Source: Poecilobothrus nobilitatus
Taxonomy: Eukaryota; Arthropoda; Insecta; Diptera; Dolichopodidae
Direction: 5' to 3'
NCBI GenBank assembly: GCA_947095535.1
Contig: OX352774.1
Coordinates: 209,672,965-209,736,964, forward strand
DNA length: 64,000 nucleotides
Shown here: positions 13,021 to 27,237 of the stretch, one piece after another
Layout: the number at the start of each line of letters is the position of its first letter
How positions within the stretch are numbered: the stretch's first letter is position 1
Notes under the pieces: model-generated
Databases searched by the model: none
Seen by the model: only the letters and a program-made list of their open reading frames with translations
What the model was told of the DNA's origin: nothing
Translations under genes and position numbers: made by a program

Positions 13021-13415
13021 GGAGGGATGATTTAATTTCTTTGAACATAAATGCCATAGAACTTATGTCCTCTTAAATGAACTTAAGTTCCATGACACTT
13101 ATTTTCATTTTTAAGTGGATTTAAGTTCCATGGAAGTTCTGACCACTTTTTGTTGGAAGGATATTATATCTCAAATAAAATGGTTATAAGTTTGACTTTC
13201 AGTTTTTGATTTCAAATAACAAATACTGTACTTTAATGTTTTGATGAAATACTGTACAAATGTTTTACAAAAGGTTTAAAACATTTAAAAATTCAGAGTT
13301 TTAATAAATAATTTATGTGAGATTCTAAATTTGAATGAGTCATTTTTTGATGACTTCTATGGGATTTATGTCTTTAAAAAGGAAAAAATTCGTGGAAGTT
13401 AAGTCATCCGCCCCT
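13021..13415. mobile_element. MITE-like element, about 395 bp, imperfect inverted ends
   Basis: The left end GGAGGGATGATTTAATTTC and the reverse complement of the right end, GGGCGGATGACTTAACTTC, agree at 15 of 19 bases. Further in, ACATAAATGCCATAGAACTT on the left pairs with the reverse complement ACATAAATCCCATAGAAGTC from the right. The block TAAGTTCCATG occurs twice inside. No coding frame is present. The element lies in bib intron 2 about 900 bases from exon 3. Confidence 0.55.
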
Positions 13416-13677
13416 TTTAACAACAATTCTTGGTCATAATTCAACAATTTTTCATATTTCATATTATTCATACTTTTCTATTTCTTTTTAAAAAAATTTT
13501 TTTTTTTTCAAAGTTTTAAATAGTTTATTATTCAAAAGTTTATTGAAAATTAAAAAAAAAATAAAATTCTAGAAAATTTTTCATTAAGAATTTAAATAAA
13601 AATAAAACCTCCACTTCAACTTCTCCCACTGCTATTTAACTGAAAACGTTTCAAAAACTATTAACTTATGCAATTCA

Positions 13678-13770
13678 TGTAGTAAGTATATATAATGTAT
13701 TAATATATATATATGTATAGTATGTATATATATAGTTTTTTATATATATGTATATATAATATATACGTAT
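13678..13770. repeat. TATATG/TATGTA microsatellite
   Basis: An uninterrupted run of TA/TG dinucleotides and TATATG hexamers. Simple-sequence repeat of the type frequent in fly introns. Confidence 0.85.
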
Positions 13771-15054
13771 ATTATAAATATAAGTATGTGTACAAGCTAT
13801 AAAATAATTGGAGCATAAAATTAGAAAACTTATTTGAATAAAGGATCTAAGGATATAGGAGGAAGAAAATAAGCGAAAAAGAGTATGGAAACAGGAATAA
13901 AAAAAAATGTTTAAGCTAAAAATTTGTTTAAATGGTAAAGTATGATGAGATTTCACGAATCAACAATTTTTTGTTCAAAAACTGAAATGAATCGAGGTAA
14001 AAAAAATGAAACATTTCAAAATTATTAACCTTCACCTTAATCTTAAAATACAACAAAAAACAAAAAAAATTTTAAATTTTAACTTAAGTTTTTTAGTAAA
14101 TCAGTAATAAAAATTCATGTTAGCATTACTTAAATGTTGGACAATTGAAAAATTCTGAATTTTCAATGAGTTTTTCAATATAAAAAAAAAAAAATGTAGT
14201 TTTTCTTTCATTTTTAAATATGTAAACTTATTTAAATTTAAATTATTGGTGAGAAAAACAATTCAATAATTGAAGGAAATTTTTTTTTTTTTGTAATAAT
14301 TGCGTTATATTATTTTTTTTTTATTTTATTAAATTTTCATTTTTAAGTAATTGAAGAAAAGTTGTGGAAAAACAATTATGATATACTATATTTTAACATT
14401 ATCGAGGAGTTGCCGAATACACAAAAAAAAAAGCAAGACCGCGGTAAATCAAAACAGTTTATGAAGGCACACATTTTCAAAAATGTAAGAAGGACCGTTT
14501 AGTAGTGAATTATATACTTTGCACCAAACTTTATAACTGTTTTTTGTAATTATTTATGAGAAAAAGACTCTGAAAAAAACCTCTTTGAGTTTACGGGCTT
14601 TACAGTCTACAGTTTATGAGAAAAGACATTGTGAAAAATTAAATGATGATACATGTCATTAATTTTAAGCATACCCTATGTAATTAATAAAAGCTTTTTT
14701 ATACATATTATAAAATAATAATCTTGGAGATTTAATTTTTTTGTTTTACTTTACACAGATATGAACCTATCTAAAAATATAAATTTTTGTACAGAGGAAA
14801 ATATAAAATTCTCAGGAAGGGAATTCCTCTTCTTTCTTCTACAAAAATTCCAAAATTCTAAAAAAACTCCTACAGTTGTGGCGATACGTACTAAGAACCA
14901 AGAATTTTTGTTTCATATAAAAGTAAATAAAAAACACTAAATTCCAAAAAAATGATATATTTTTTTATGGCACTAGGAAATAACTTCGTAATGAAATAAC
15001 TCCGCAATAAAAAATGAAAAATGTCCGCAATGTATAAAGTTTAAAAAAATCGTG

Positions 15055-15110
15055 TCGTTTGACGTTTTTAGATTAAAAAAATATTAAGTAGAATTTTAAA
15101 TATAAATTTT
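15055..15110 (+). repeat. Interspersed repeat family A, left-end fragment
   Basis: GTCGTTTGACGTTTTTAGAT followed by AAAAAATATTAAGTAGAA matches the left block of the copy at 1879 with very few differences over about 40 bases. The rest of the element is not recognisable here. Confidence 0.6.
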
Positions 15111-17114
15111 TGAAAATTAGGCTTCATCAAAGCTTGCTGGATAATAGGTAGGATCGGTTTAAAAAGTTCTCCTGCAAAATTAATTTTACAAGATTATAAT
15201 TTGGTTGTAAAACTTTTATATTTTCGCTAAAAAATTTTTCATCTTACAACTATGTATGTATATACTCAAGAAAATAATTTCGACATACATATATGTATAT
15301 TGCAAAAATGTCATTAAATTTTTCTCATTAATAAATAGATTACACGTACAATTAATAGTAACACAATTATAAATATTTTAAATATGTATCTATCTGATGT
15401 CTAGGGAAATGGAAATTTATGAAACGGTTTTTGATATTTCTAGAAGCTTGTAATGCTTTGAAATTATCCTACAGTGGTTTTTTTTTTTTATTTTAGACTT
15501 TATATATCAACAACATAATATTATAGTAATTTATAAATTATACCTTACTTTAGCTTAAGTTGAAAGTAACTCTAGAGTATTTTAGTTTTAATTGCTTTAA
15601 AGTATCGAAAAAAAAAATAGACTCAAATTTTTCGAATTATACTTTTCATAATATTCATAATAAGATCTAAGAGACGTTGTGAATGGAAATATTAAGTCCT
15701 TTTTGAACTATCTGAACTGAAAGGTTAGTAAGAATACTTGAATAAAACAATTAAAGCTTTTTTTTCAAGAAAAAAATTTTCTTGATTTTATCGTTATGTT
15801 CCACTTTATATGGCGGATTATAAAGTTACCTAATTACTCGTAGATTTAATTAACAACTAAAATATGTCATTTTTTGTATTTTTTTTTTTTTTTCATTTTT
15901 AAGCTTAAGTCAACTTTAATTAATTTTCATAGTAAAGAAACTGATTTACTTTTGTTTTATATTAAAAACAAAGTTAAATCTTTTTGGAAAATATTCTCAC
16001 AGTTTAATTTAAATTTTTTTTTTTTTAAATATAATTAAAATTTTTCAAAAATTTTTTCATAATTTTACATATTATACATATATATTTTAGAAAACAAGAA
16101 CAAAAAAAAAAATTTTTATGTAAAAAACAATTTAAATATGAAATGAGATTACAATTATGAATTGTTTATTTACTTCCTATTATACAAGGATAGAAAGTAG
16201 ATTATAAGAAAATAACTTGAATAAAATAACGGTTTTCTTTAAAGTACTCCTGGCTTTCAATTAATGGTCACATAACGTATAGTTTCATTCATTTAAATTT
16301 GAATTTTAAGACCTTTTTTTTAAGATGTCAAGTGATATTATACATTTATACCCTCAGCAGTTTAAGACATATATTTACAGTAATATGTATTTTGTATTAA
16401 TATTGTTTTTAAAATAACGTTGGAACCGAAAATGACGTTTCGGTGAACGTACAGCCCAGTAGAAATATTTTTTTCATCCTAAATTACTGGAAATTTCATG
16501 AAAATTGGAAACGAAACCTTTTTGGAAGTATAACCAAAAATATTTTATAATATCCTATATAAAATCCTAGCATATCCTTTATATAAAATTATAAATTTAT
16601 ATAGAACTTAATTTTTTTGCTTTTGCCAAAAAAAAATTGTATTGGAATTATTTTTTATTGTAAAAAATAAACAGAAAAATGTTTTTTCTGTAACTAAAAC
16701 AAAAAATTAAATTTTTTAGTAAAAAAAAAAAAAAAAAAAAAAAACAAATAGATATTAGGTATAAGAAAACAAAATTAAAACGAAATATTATTTAAAATTT
16801 AAAAAAAAATTTAAGAATTTTTTCCACAAAGGATCTAAGCTGTAGAGTATAAATTTATGCAAAATATTTTAAAATAATTTTTATATAATATTTTTATATG
16901 TTTACTTTTAATATTTGTTGTTGGGCATAAATACGAATTTATATTTTTAATATACAGACATTACATGTTTGATTAAAAACTTAATTTTGAGGAAAACAAT
17001 TAAATTTCAAACAAATTAAGTAGAATTCAAATTAGAATTTCGTATCTTAAATTTAAAATTTTTTTTTAGGATAAATTATCTATGTCACTATTACAATTGT
17101 CTTATATGAACTTA

Positions 17115-17860
17115 GTCAATATCTAAAATCCGCAATGAGATCAAGTCTTTTACGGATTCTACTGGCAACCAGGACATTTGTTTTCTTGTTATCCCTCGTT
17201 TACTTTCGATTCTCTCTTGTATAATTAATTGTAGAAGTTTTTATTTGTATCCCCTAATAATATGACCAATATAGGCAGCTTTTCATTTTTTGATTTTTAA
17301 AATTAGTTCTCTTTGTTTTTTCAATCTAGAACTTTCAAATTTGTGAACCTATCTGTTTATGGTATCTTTAATATGCGCCAAAAATTTCACATTTTAAATG
17401 CATCAATTCTGTTCATGGTCTTTTTTAGGATACATAATTCAACATCATATAGATGAACTGACTATACTTAGCACCTGATAGAACGTAGTCTTAGCTCAAT
17501 CAGATGTTATCGGTTAGTTAGTACTCAACGCACTAGAAGTGAAAAAGGCTCTTTCATCTTCTTCATCATCTTCAAAGGCTTCTCTTCATCTCTATACAGC
17601 ATTTTATTTCCTTATCAGAGATTCAGCTCTCATATAAGAAGGATCCGAGGTATCTAACACTGGTTACTCGTTTTATGGAGTTGTTATTGAAGGAGATGTT
17701 TGTATGTTGTACTTTGTTTTTAGACGAAATGTTTAAACGAAATTCGTTGCTGTGATGGTTAACTTAATTTAATAAACGTTGTAAGTGTTCGATATTATCT
17801 GTATACCTATCGTAGTGTCATCGGGGTAGTAAAAGTTATTGATAAAACGTAGTCTTAGAG
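17115..17860 (-). pseudogene. Decayed non-LTR retrotransposon, reverse transcriptase C-terminal part
   Basis: Translated on the minus strand in shifting frames, this stretch gives the order of motifs typical of insect LINE reverse transcriptases. First comes a catalytic-box relic YPDDTTIG (family YADD, coded at 17817-17828). Then come TSVRYLGSFL with SDKEIKCCIEMKRS, then YDVELCILKKTMNRIDAFKM (about 17390-17451), then WRILKIP and TDRFTNLKVL. Last come LGD and ESKVNEG, relics of the usual tail (LGHIMRGDKY..IEGKRGxGR). At least ten stops and several frameshifts break it, and everything N-terminal of the catalytic box is missing. I infer an old 5'-truncated insertion, probably RTE-like or a related clade. 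It lies antisense to no known exon, in bib intron 2. Confidence 0.75.
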
Positions 17861-18637
17861 TTTCATTTACAAAATCTAACTTCATATAAAAATTTATAAT
17901 TTTATCCATTGGGATATTAAATTTATTTTTGTTGTTGTTTTTTTTTTGCTTACAATAAAATTTTCATTCGTTTACAAATGTTACACTTTGTATTTTGTTG
18001 TTTTAATTTAATAAATTGAATAAAAATTCAAGTCATAATAAGAATAATAACAAACAATAATAAGGTACTTATGCAATAAAAAAAGAAAAATGGAATTTTG
18101 GGTAAATTGCAAATAGTATCTAAAAAAAAATAATACTTTAAATAAAGTAGAATTTCATGGAAATAATTTTTGTCAGTATTATCGCGTCTCTTTCTTGTAT
18201 ATCTTCTGGCTATATAAATTATCCAGTGTTGAGTAATTCATTGTAAGGATTATGATATAACAACGAAAATGTGTATTTCAGGAAGTTATTTATGTTTAAT
18301 AATGTAATTTACACTTTGATTTTTAAATTAATTAAATCAACGAATTTTTTTGTTTCTTTATTTTTTGTTCTGAAAAGTTATTTTTAAAATTAAAATTTTT
18401 TTGTCAGTTTTATAAAATTTTTGTTTTTTTGCTATTTGCGTAATAAAAAATTAGCAATGAACTTGAAAAGTTGAATTTTTTCAAAAAGAATTAAATCGTC
18501 TAAATGTTTTTTTTTCTTTATTTTAAAATTTATACTTATAATTATTACTTTTTTTTGTTATTTTTCATAAATAATAATTTCTACATTTTTTTATTGTAAA
18601 ATATTCAAAAAATTAATGAAGCAAACAACTTTTTTAT

Positions 18638-19429
18638 ACCCGTATAAATATAGCTCAAGGATATAATAAATTTGGCATTACGTTTGTATCACATCTTAAA
18701 GAGGACGAGCTATTAATAGATATGTAAAGTATAATATATATTATGTTCTTGCTCAGAATTGAATTCTGAATCAATTTAGTCATGTACGTTCGTCCACCCG
18801 CATGATAACTCAATAAATAATGAAGTCAGTTCTCTGAAATTTTTGTAAAATTGTTAGTTTCATTATTTAACTTCAGCAAGTTCCTTTCGTGCGATCGAGT
18901 AGCTGCCACAAAACTCTTCTTCGAGAAGATAATGCAGTGTCATTAAAGCTATGGGCTATGGTTAAATTTAATCTCAATATCTTATGTAAAATTTTGTTAC
19001 AACAGGTTTGGGTATAGCTGTGAAATTTATATTCTCATATTTTGGTACTTAATAAAGTCGGACATCTAAAATTTTCAAAAAGATGATCAAGTTTTTTAAC
19101 AATAACTTTTGTTAAGTTGGATTGATAAAGTACAACAGATTCAGGGAACTGTCACATTGTGCCTCTTAATTAAACTAAACTTCTAAAAATTTGTAAAAGA
19201 TGATAAAGTTTTATGTGAAATAACTGCTGTAAATGGTTGTAACTAATGATTGTAATAATTTCTGTATTTGGTTCGTTCTAGACAACAAGTTCAAATAGCT
19301 GTTATAAAACTTTAAAATTTACATAAATATATTTCGGTACTTAATTGAGTCAAATTATCTCAAATTTTATGAAAGATAATTAAATGTTATCGTAACAGCA
19401 TATATTATTATATTATGTTTGCAAGGGTA
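18638..19429 (+). mobile_element. Inverted-end repeat family C, 792-bp copy
   Basis: It starts ACCCGTATAAATATAGCTCA with AGGATATAATAAATTTGGCA next, and ends TTTGCAAGGGTATGC. Nearly the whole length aligns by eye with the reverse complement of 57825-58549: for example GATAACTCAATAAATAA, AAAATTGTTAGTTTCA, GATGATCAAGTTTT, CAATAACTTTTGTTA and ATAAATATATTTCGGTACTT occur in the same order. It has internal subrepeats built on AAAAGATGATCAAGTTTT. Its inverted ends are eroded compared with the second copy. It has no protein-coding frame. Confidence 0.7.
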
Positions 19430-21214
19430 TGCTACAGTGGACACAATCTTCTCTACATCATTCCTCGTTTTTATAGAAAGTTCAATAGGTATGAAAAAAA
19501 ATATTTTAAAAAATTATAATATTATTGTGGAATGAACTTAAGTCAGATTGAGGCATATATCTACATATATATGTAAACACAATTTAAAAATGATTGCATC
19601 AAGTAAATTGTTAGCGATACCTAATGTTAGACTGTATAACTTATACCTATATAAATTAAAGTTTAAACCGATTGAGTTATAGAATAACATATTAAAGAAT
19701 TTACATATGAGTTGATTTTATTGAAAAAATTTTTAGTTTTAAACTACAGTAATCCTTTAATTTTAAATTATAATATTATATTAAAAAAATTACAATTTTG
19801 TGCCTAGTTTATAGTAAAATGTCATTGTTTTTGTAGTACATTTAATCATTTTTAGCTTACTTTTATGATATTAATTTGTTTAAGAGTTTTCTACTTGTTA
19901 AAACTTTTTATTTTGTAAAAAATTAAAAAATGTGCTTAAAACATAAATTTTTATGCAGTTTTGTTCATATATAGGTACATATGAATCAAAGTTTATTTCA
20001 ATAAATTTCTTTTAATTAAAATAACAAGTATAAATAATAATTTTGTTCATTAATTTTTCAATAAATTTTGTTCATACTTGTGAGTTAAAAACGATAGTTT
20101 CAAATTTTTAGTTTTTAGAAGTTTTAGTTTTCAAATAAAATCATAGGTTTAGGTACTATAAGATGTTATTTTTGTACTTATATTATATATTTAAAAATAT
20201 ATACATACATTCTTATATGTACATATTATATTATAATATCAGTAATTTAAAATAATTTAAGAATATTAAACAATAAATAATTATTTATTGATTAAAACTT
20301 CCTTTTCAATCTAAAATTTTCATTAGTTTTCTTAAAAATATTTTTTTTTCTAAATTATTTACGTTTTATATTTATAATTATTAATTCTCTTTCTTTTTTT
20401 TTTTTTTTTTAATTAAAATTCTTTTTTCATTTTCTGGAAGCAACTAATAATAAATATATTATATATAAAACAGTCAGTAATATCCGCCCCAAAGATCTTT
20501 ATAACAAAAAAAAACAAAAAAAAAAGAATCCTAAACAACATATCAGAATAAATAAATTCTTAAAATTTAATTTTTTCCTTTCTTCTTAAAATGTTTCCTT
20601 TTTAAAATTAAAATAAAAATCATTAATAAAAATTCAGGAAGATAAATTTAAGTAAATTTAATAAATATCAATGTATGTAATATGAATGAACATTTAAGTA
20701 TATATAAAATATATAACTAGAAAGGAAAAAAAAAACATATAATTAATAATACCATATTATAACTTTTTACATTTCAAAGAGAAAAAGGAAATTTTTTTTA
20801 CTTAAGGTAACAATAAATTTGTCTAAACAGTGTTTTTCTTTTATTTTTTTTTTTTAATATCCTTGTTATTTTATTTTTTTCAATTGTACCCACCCAATAC
20901 TAAAATATTATTACCCTCTTTAAAACCTCTTTTATCTAAGATCTGTGAATACGTTCAAATGAATCTGTTAACATCCTGTTAACTTTATTATTAAAATTAT
21001 TAACATGTTTCTGTATATGAATAGGCATAAATGAGAGATAGAAAAAAAAAAAAAAAAAAAAAATTAAATGTTAGTATGTATATGATAAAATTTATATTTT
21101 AAAATGTTGTTTTCATTAAAACATTTATCATACGTATATGATCTTTATATAACAATCATGAACATTGAACTGAAAGCATTCTAAATATTATATATAGAAG
21201 ATTGTTTTTTTTTA

Positions 21215-21382
21215 TTGCATTTATCTGCCACATAAATGTGGACAGGAAATTACCCAGCTTTTCCCGTTCAGGCGTAGTTGTAAATGTCGTAAGGGGGAAT
21301 AACTCTTACCAAGTGTGTGAGATTCGAACCCACACTCTCTCGGTATTTTATACGCTCTTACCCACTAGATCACCGAGGTCCC
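21215..21382 (-). mobile_element. tRNA-derived SINE, copy 3 (best-preserved promoter)
   Basis: On the minus strand the head reads GGGACCTCGGTGATCTAGTG followed by GGTAAGAGCG, a good A box. The B box GGGTTCGAATCTC is nearly consensus. The body and the CCACATTTATGTGGCAGA tail follow the family order. Of the five copies this has the cleanest A and B boxes, so it may be the youngest. It lies in bib intron 2. Confidence 0.82.
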
Positions 21383-21889
21383 ACTTAATTTTTAAAAATT
21401 CAAATATCGTTTATTAAAACCGTACTTCTAGAGTTTCTTAAAGTTTATTCGTTTAGGGTCCTTTTAAAATGATAACAGCTGAAACTGAAAGAATGAAGAG
21501 AATGAAGAAATAATAGCTTACCTAAATATAATCATGTTTCGTTTATAGTATCTCACAAAGTTCAAAATGGTTCTAACACAAGAAAATTGATTTAATGATA
21601 ACGACAAATGAATCAAATCTGCTTTTTGAAAGAGACAATCTAACATAACATAATCGCATGTTAATTGCACTTAATCGTATTGCTATATTTGTATAATTTG
21701 ATTGGTTTTTTTTTTATATATATTAATTATATATAACCAGTCAATATTGTAAGGATTAAAACAACAGTCTTTCTTTCGTAAAAGCCCTCGGGTTCAAAAC
21801 TTCGTCTATGTCAAATATATTAATAAAAAATTTCAATAATATTAAAAAAAAAATGCTATTTTTTATTGATTCGTCATGTAATTCTATTC

Positions 21890-21945
21890 ACTACTCTGCC
21901 CGTCAGTCAGTTTACAAAACTTTTACATTTTTTGAAACTTTATTA
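21890..21945 (-). repeat. Interspersed repeat family A, right-end fragment
   Basis: On the plus strand CCGTCAGTCAGTTTACAAAA followed by CTTTTACATTTT is the reverse complement of the right block at 2080-2125 (GTAAAAGTTTT..AACAGACGAACAGACAG), with small differences. Confidence 0.45.
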
Positions 21946-23590
21946 AAATCAATATAAAAATTATATAATTTTTTGTGAATTGATATTTGAATTTACTGTT
22001 AGTTGAAAATAAAATTTAAAATTCGCCTGCACTTCCGGTTCGCTTTTAGCTAAGAATATGTATAACTTATATTAGAAAAAAATCCTTTAAAAACTTTTGG
22101 TTTTATATACTATACCTTATTTATTTTTAATATATAATTTTAATCCTTTTTTTTTTTTGTAATAATTTTTATTTCTACATTGCATAAGTTTTCTAAATTC
22201 CATAACTGTAAATATTTCATACATCTAAAGAAAATATTTAATTTTTATATATAGATATTTTCTAACAATTTCAATGAGTGTTAAGTACTCATATGATGCT
22301 AGAATCTAAAAAAAAGAGAAGTCTACGTAAAAGTTTTTAGTCAGCATAATGAATTTTAAGTTAAAATAAATTTTTTTTTTTAGTGAAGCGAAAAAACAAA
22401 CAAACAGCACAATAACAAAGTTTTACTTTAAAGTTGATTTTGGTGTTCACTTATTATCCTTAAGAGACACAAATTATTTAACACAATATAGTTAGTATGT
22501 ATAAAAAAATACAATATATTACGAATATCTACATAATATTTAATAATAATATACATACAATATATATATAAAGTGTTATAGGAGTAAATATAACAAAAAA
22601 AAAAAAAAAAAAGGATTTAAATTATTTATTCAAACGAAAATAATATAAAAACAATACGAATATAATAATAAATAAGACGTTGATGACGATATATTATTAT
22701 AGTTTATAAAATTAAAAATAAAAGGAAAAGTTTTAAATACTTATAAAATGACTACGTTTTTTGTGTTTTAATTTATTTTTTATTTTGAATTAAAATGGGA
22801 AATTCCCTAGATTTTAAATTCATTCTCAAAAGAAATAAAAAATCTCTTTTGTTTATTTATTGTGTTAAAGAAAATACAAAATATATTTTTTTTTTGTTCA
22901 TATTGAGATAATTTTTTTGTTAATTTGTTATTTTTTTTTATAAATGACAGAAGAATTTAAATGAGTAGAAAACAAAAAAAAATTATTAATTAATTATACA
23001 TACATACATATATGTGGTTTGGAATGCTTAAAAAAATTGATAAAAATTTTGAATTTTTTTCATTGAACTTTCAAATTCGAAATATACAAAAAAATTTCTT
23101 TATTTAAATTCTGTTTTTTAGGGTTGAAAAATGAATAATTATAAAACTAATTATACAAAGTATATAATAATTGATAAAAGATCTTCTAGCTATAGTTAAA
23201 ATGAATTAAAAATTTGAAGAAAAATAACAGAAAAGATTAAATTAGTTAAGAACTTAGGAATATGATCTAACATAAAAAAAAATCAAAACTATGTACAAGA
23301 AAATCCAATACGTATAAAATTGAACAAAATATTTTTTTTTTCTTTTTCACCTATTCTACTCCTAACGAGGAAAAGAACATCCAATAGGTCATTCATTATT
23401 GATATTTGCTTAAATTTAAGTTTCTGGAGTTATTACTTTTACTGAGTCGTTGATTATTCAGCTGTAAACAATATGCTACAAAATAAATTTAATCTTATTT
23501 TAACATTTAAATTGCAAAAATCTTATATGGATATACATATGTATATTCTATACTTCTGTAATATAGAAATTGATTTTAGGTAAAGTTTTT

Positions 23591-23773
23591 CGTTTATTCC
23601 TCTGCCACACAAATATGACAAGCCTTTTTACACAGCCTTTTACACAACCTTTCTTTTTTAAGTGTATGTCGTAAGGTCGATTGTTTACAATGTGTGTGAG
23701 ATTCAAATCCACACTCCCTTGATGTTTACACTGTATTTTATACGCTTTTACCCATTAGGCCACACTCTACGAG
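23591..23773 (-). mobile_element. tRNA-derived SINE, copy 4 (diverged)
   Basis: On the minus strand it carries GGCCTAATGGGTAAAAGCG (A-box region) and GGATTTGAATCTCACACACA (decayed B box), then GTCGA..CTTACGACATAC and the TTGTGTGGCAGAGG tail. A short internal duplication of the CACAGCCTTTTA type lies in the body near 23,625-23,650. It is more diverged than copies 1-3. Confidence 0.7.
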
Positions 23774-26700
23774 ACGGATCCCCGATTTGAGAATTAGAAC
23801 ATATTATCTTTTCAAAGTGAATATTAAGTTATTATCTTAGTTATTTCAGATTATATCACCTAAAAAACAAAATGGATTGAATTCTACAACTTCAACTTTT
23901 TATTTTGATACCAACTCACAAAACTTCAAATCTCAAAATAATCAAATTGTAAAAAACAAAAAAATATAAATGGAATTTATTTAATTTTTTTAAAGTAAGT
24001 GTATACTAATTAAATTTTTAAGATAATCTTAAAGTTAAAAAATGTTAAAACTTTATAGATTTACTGTTAATTTCATTAATTTCGATTCTTAAAAATATAC
24101 TAATATTGTCATTAATATTAACGAGTAATTGACTTTATTTCACCCACATTTCTTTTAATGTTTTCAGATTTTGTGTTTTTTGTTTTTATATTTTTCCATC
24201 ATTTGCCCCCTCTTTTCCATTTTTAAATGTTATAACAAATCCAATGGGAAACATTATTTGTAAATTAATTGAAATTTTAAATTAGCAAAAAAAAAAGAAG
24301 AAACAAAAAAATCGTTTATCTTTAATGTTTTTCCGACTTCTTCTTTTCATTTTACTGTCGACAAATTCACAATAATTATAATTTTTATAAAAAACAAAAA
24401 AATTTAATAAAAAAAAAAACCCCAACAAAAATTTTCGCGGTTATTCTCAAAAGGCAGTTGAAAAAAAAAATTTGTGGAACCAATAAATTTTTTAAATGAT
24501 ACCAAACCAACACAATGGTTTTATATTATGTCAATGTATAGCTTTTTATTGTAGAAACTATCATCGTTATTTTCACTCTTTAAAAGCGCCATTTTAGTTT
24601 ACTAATAGTTGGTTTGTTTTTTTTTTTTTTTATGGAAAACTTTTGAAACTCTGGTTTTAAAATTTATTTTAAAAATTTTTGAGATTTTAGAATTTTTATT
24701 GAAATTTGGTATTAACAATTTAATTCTTTAATATTTTAAGTATAGTGTCAGTTGTAAAACTGAAATTATAACAATTTTTGGAATCTTAAAACTATATTTG
24801 CAAAAATTACATAATATTTTAAAAAAAGAATTCATAAATAAATTTTTTAGAGTATAAATAATATAAAGGTTGTATATACATATATATTTAAATGTACATA
24901 CATATATTATATTTTTTTAATTTTATAACTAATTTTATTTTTTTTGTTATTTATGTTTGATTGTATGAAATAATTTGTTCAAAAACTATATAACTTCTAA
25001 AAATTATTTTTTTTTTTAATTTCTTCAATCCTTTTGACATTCATTCAAGTCATGAAAATGAAAACAGAAGAGAAAAAAAAAATGCAAATGCAATAATAAT
25101 AAATTTTATTTACAGAGGAAATGTTTATTATTTTTGTTCCCTTGTATTAACAACACCATCTACCGTATTTTTTCCCACAATACATATTTTCATTTTTTAT
25201 TCATTCTGTTTTTGTTTTTATAGCTTCTTCGTTTCTTTTTTTGTTTTATGCTGCTTATGCTTCTTTACGTTTATAAAATAATTCAAAAAAAAGAGAAACA
25301 AAAGCAGCACTTTCATAAATATTCTATTTATGGGACATTATTCCGAATTAAATTAGGAACAAAAAACAAAAAAAAAAAAAAAACCGAACAGAAAGAAGGC
25401 AGTAATCACAATAAAAAAAAAGGATGAGTTATGATATTTTTTATATTAAATTTTCAACTTTGGACTTAAGATTTAAAAGAAAAAAAAGAATTTCTTGTCA
25501 ATCGTCGTTTTAAATGTTGCCGCGCTACTGGATTATATACAAAAAAAAAAAAAAAACTTGATAAAAAAATGTGAAGAAAAAACACAAAAAAAAAATGCTT
25601 AAGACATCATGATGAGAATCATCATGTCATGAATTAGATCTTACTATATATATGATTGTCATTATCAGTTGATGTATATACGAGTATATTATCAATAATG
25701 TCAACTTTAGTGAGATTAAATTTGTTTCAAAAAATTTCTTGGTTTTCATTTTTATTAAAATTTTTTTTTTTTTTTGATTATTTCGAAATAGTTTGATAAT
25801 ATTGTCAATCATATTGGCATATTATGAGAATAAAAAAATTATGTTTTAGTTTTATCTTATTGATTTTATTGATGAACAGCACGATTTTCATATAATATAA
25901 ATAATCCTTTAAATTATTAACAATATTTCCTTTATGATCCTTGAAATAAATATTAGAAACGTTCAAAATAATAATGCACCTTTAATCATATGTTCTTAAT
26001 GTTTATACTTTTAAAATTATAAAATTTTTAACCTTAGAGTACAAACTATGGGGTAAAATTTATACATACTTACTAGAATTTTGAATTTAATAAAGAACAT
26101 AATATTTATAAATTATATATTAAAATTTATTTATATGTAGAATAAATACTGAAGAGAAAAATTTAGACACCTTAATGAAAAATATTGTATATAGAGATAG
26201 ATAATTTAATACGTATGCATGTATATATGTATCTCAAAGAGTTCCTAAGTTTCAAAAAAATTTTTTTTGGTAATCTAAATTTAATAAAAATTTTTATTTT
26301 GTTAAAAAATGCCAACTTTCTATAAAATAAATAGATCAACCTTTTTTTTACGGAAGTTCTATTAAAAACCACACATTTTGTATATGTATATGAAAATAAC
26401 TATAGTGTAATTTAAGTAACATATACAAGATAGTTATGTATTAAAAATCCCGTGGGAAAAATTCAATTTAATTGCGTAAACAAACAAATAAAATACTAAA
26501 AAAGAAAAATAAAACCAAACCTTTTTTTTTTGGTTTGCATACATTTTTTACATATTATACTCGGTATTACAATTAGAATTAAAGTAAATAGTTGTCGAAT
26601 CGGGAGAGTTTTTTGGACCAATTTTTTCTTTCTTTATATTATTTTTTTTTGTTGTAATTGAGGTTTTTTGTATGTATGTAGGTACTAACATGAAGTTTTA

Positions 26701-26920
26701 TACAAAAAAAAAAAAAAAAAAAAACTCTTGAATTAATTTATCTTCATTTTAATAAAATATTTAACAAAACAAAATACAATTTGTTAAAATTGTTGAATTT
26801 GTGTATAGCTTTGCTGTGTGGTTGAATTTGTTATTCATGCAATGTTAAAATATAATTTTTAAGTTAAAATATTTTGTTTTGTTTAACTACAAAATATTTT
26901 TGGATTTGCAAATCAACAAA

Positions 26921-26985
26921 AAACAATAATAATAACAGTAACAAGAGCAACAGGAATAGCAACAAATAATAACATCAACAATGAA
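26921..26985 (+). repeat. CAA/CAG/AAT trinucleotide-rich run
   Basis: An imperfect trinucleotide run of AACAATAATAATAACAGTAA type with CAAGAGCAACAGG. It resembles the opa-like CAX repeats of insects. No flanking frame suggests that it is translated. Confidence 0.6.
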
Positions 26986-27237
26986 TGATTAAAATAAGCA
27001 CAACAATTGAAACTTAAAAGAAAAAATAAAAAAAAAAACGAAAAAAAAATAAAAGAAAATAAAAAAAAAATAAACAAATCAAAACGTGGGAAAAATTAAA
27101 TCTCAATATCAACGGAGATATTGTTTCTTTTATTTTTCTGGATTAAATACAAAAATAAAGTGTAGACTTTTATAGTATTAATATGTATTATGTAAATTGA
27201 AAAATTTTTAATTGAAAGATTAAAAATTTTTTTTTTG

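Noticed and set aside
21781..21815. GGGTTCAAAACTTC resembling a tRNA B box
   Set aside because: No A box at the right distance and no cloverleaf; not supported as a tRNA or SINE.
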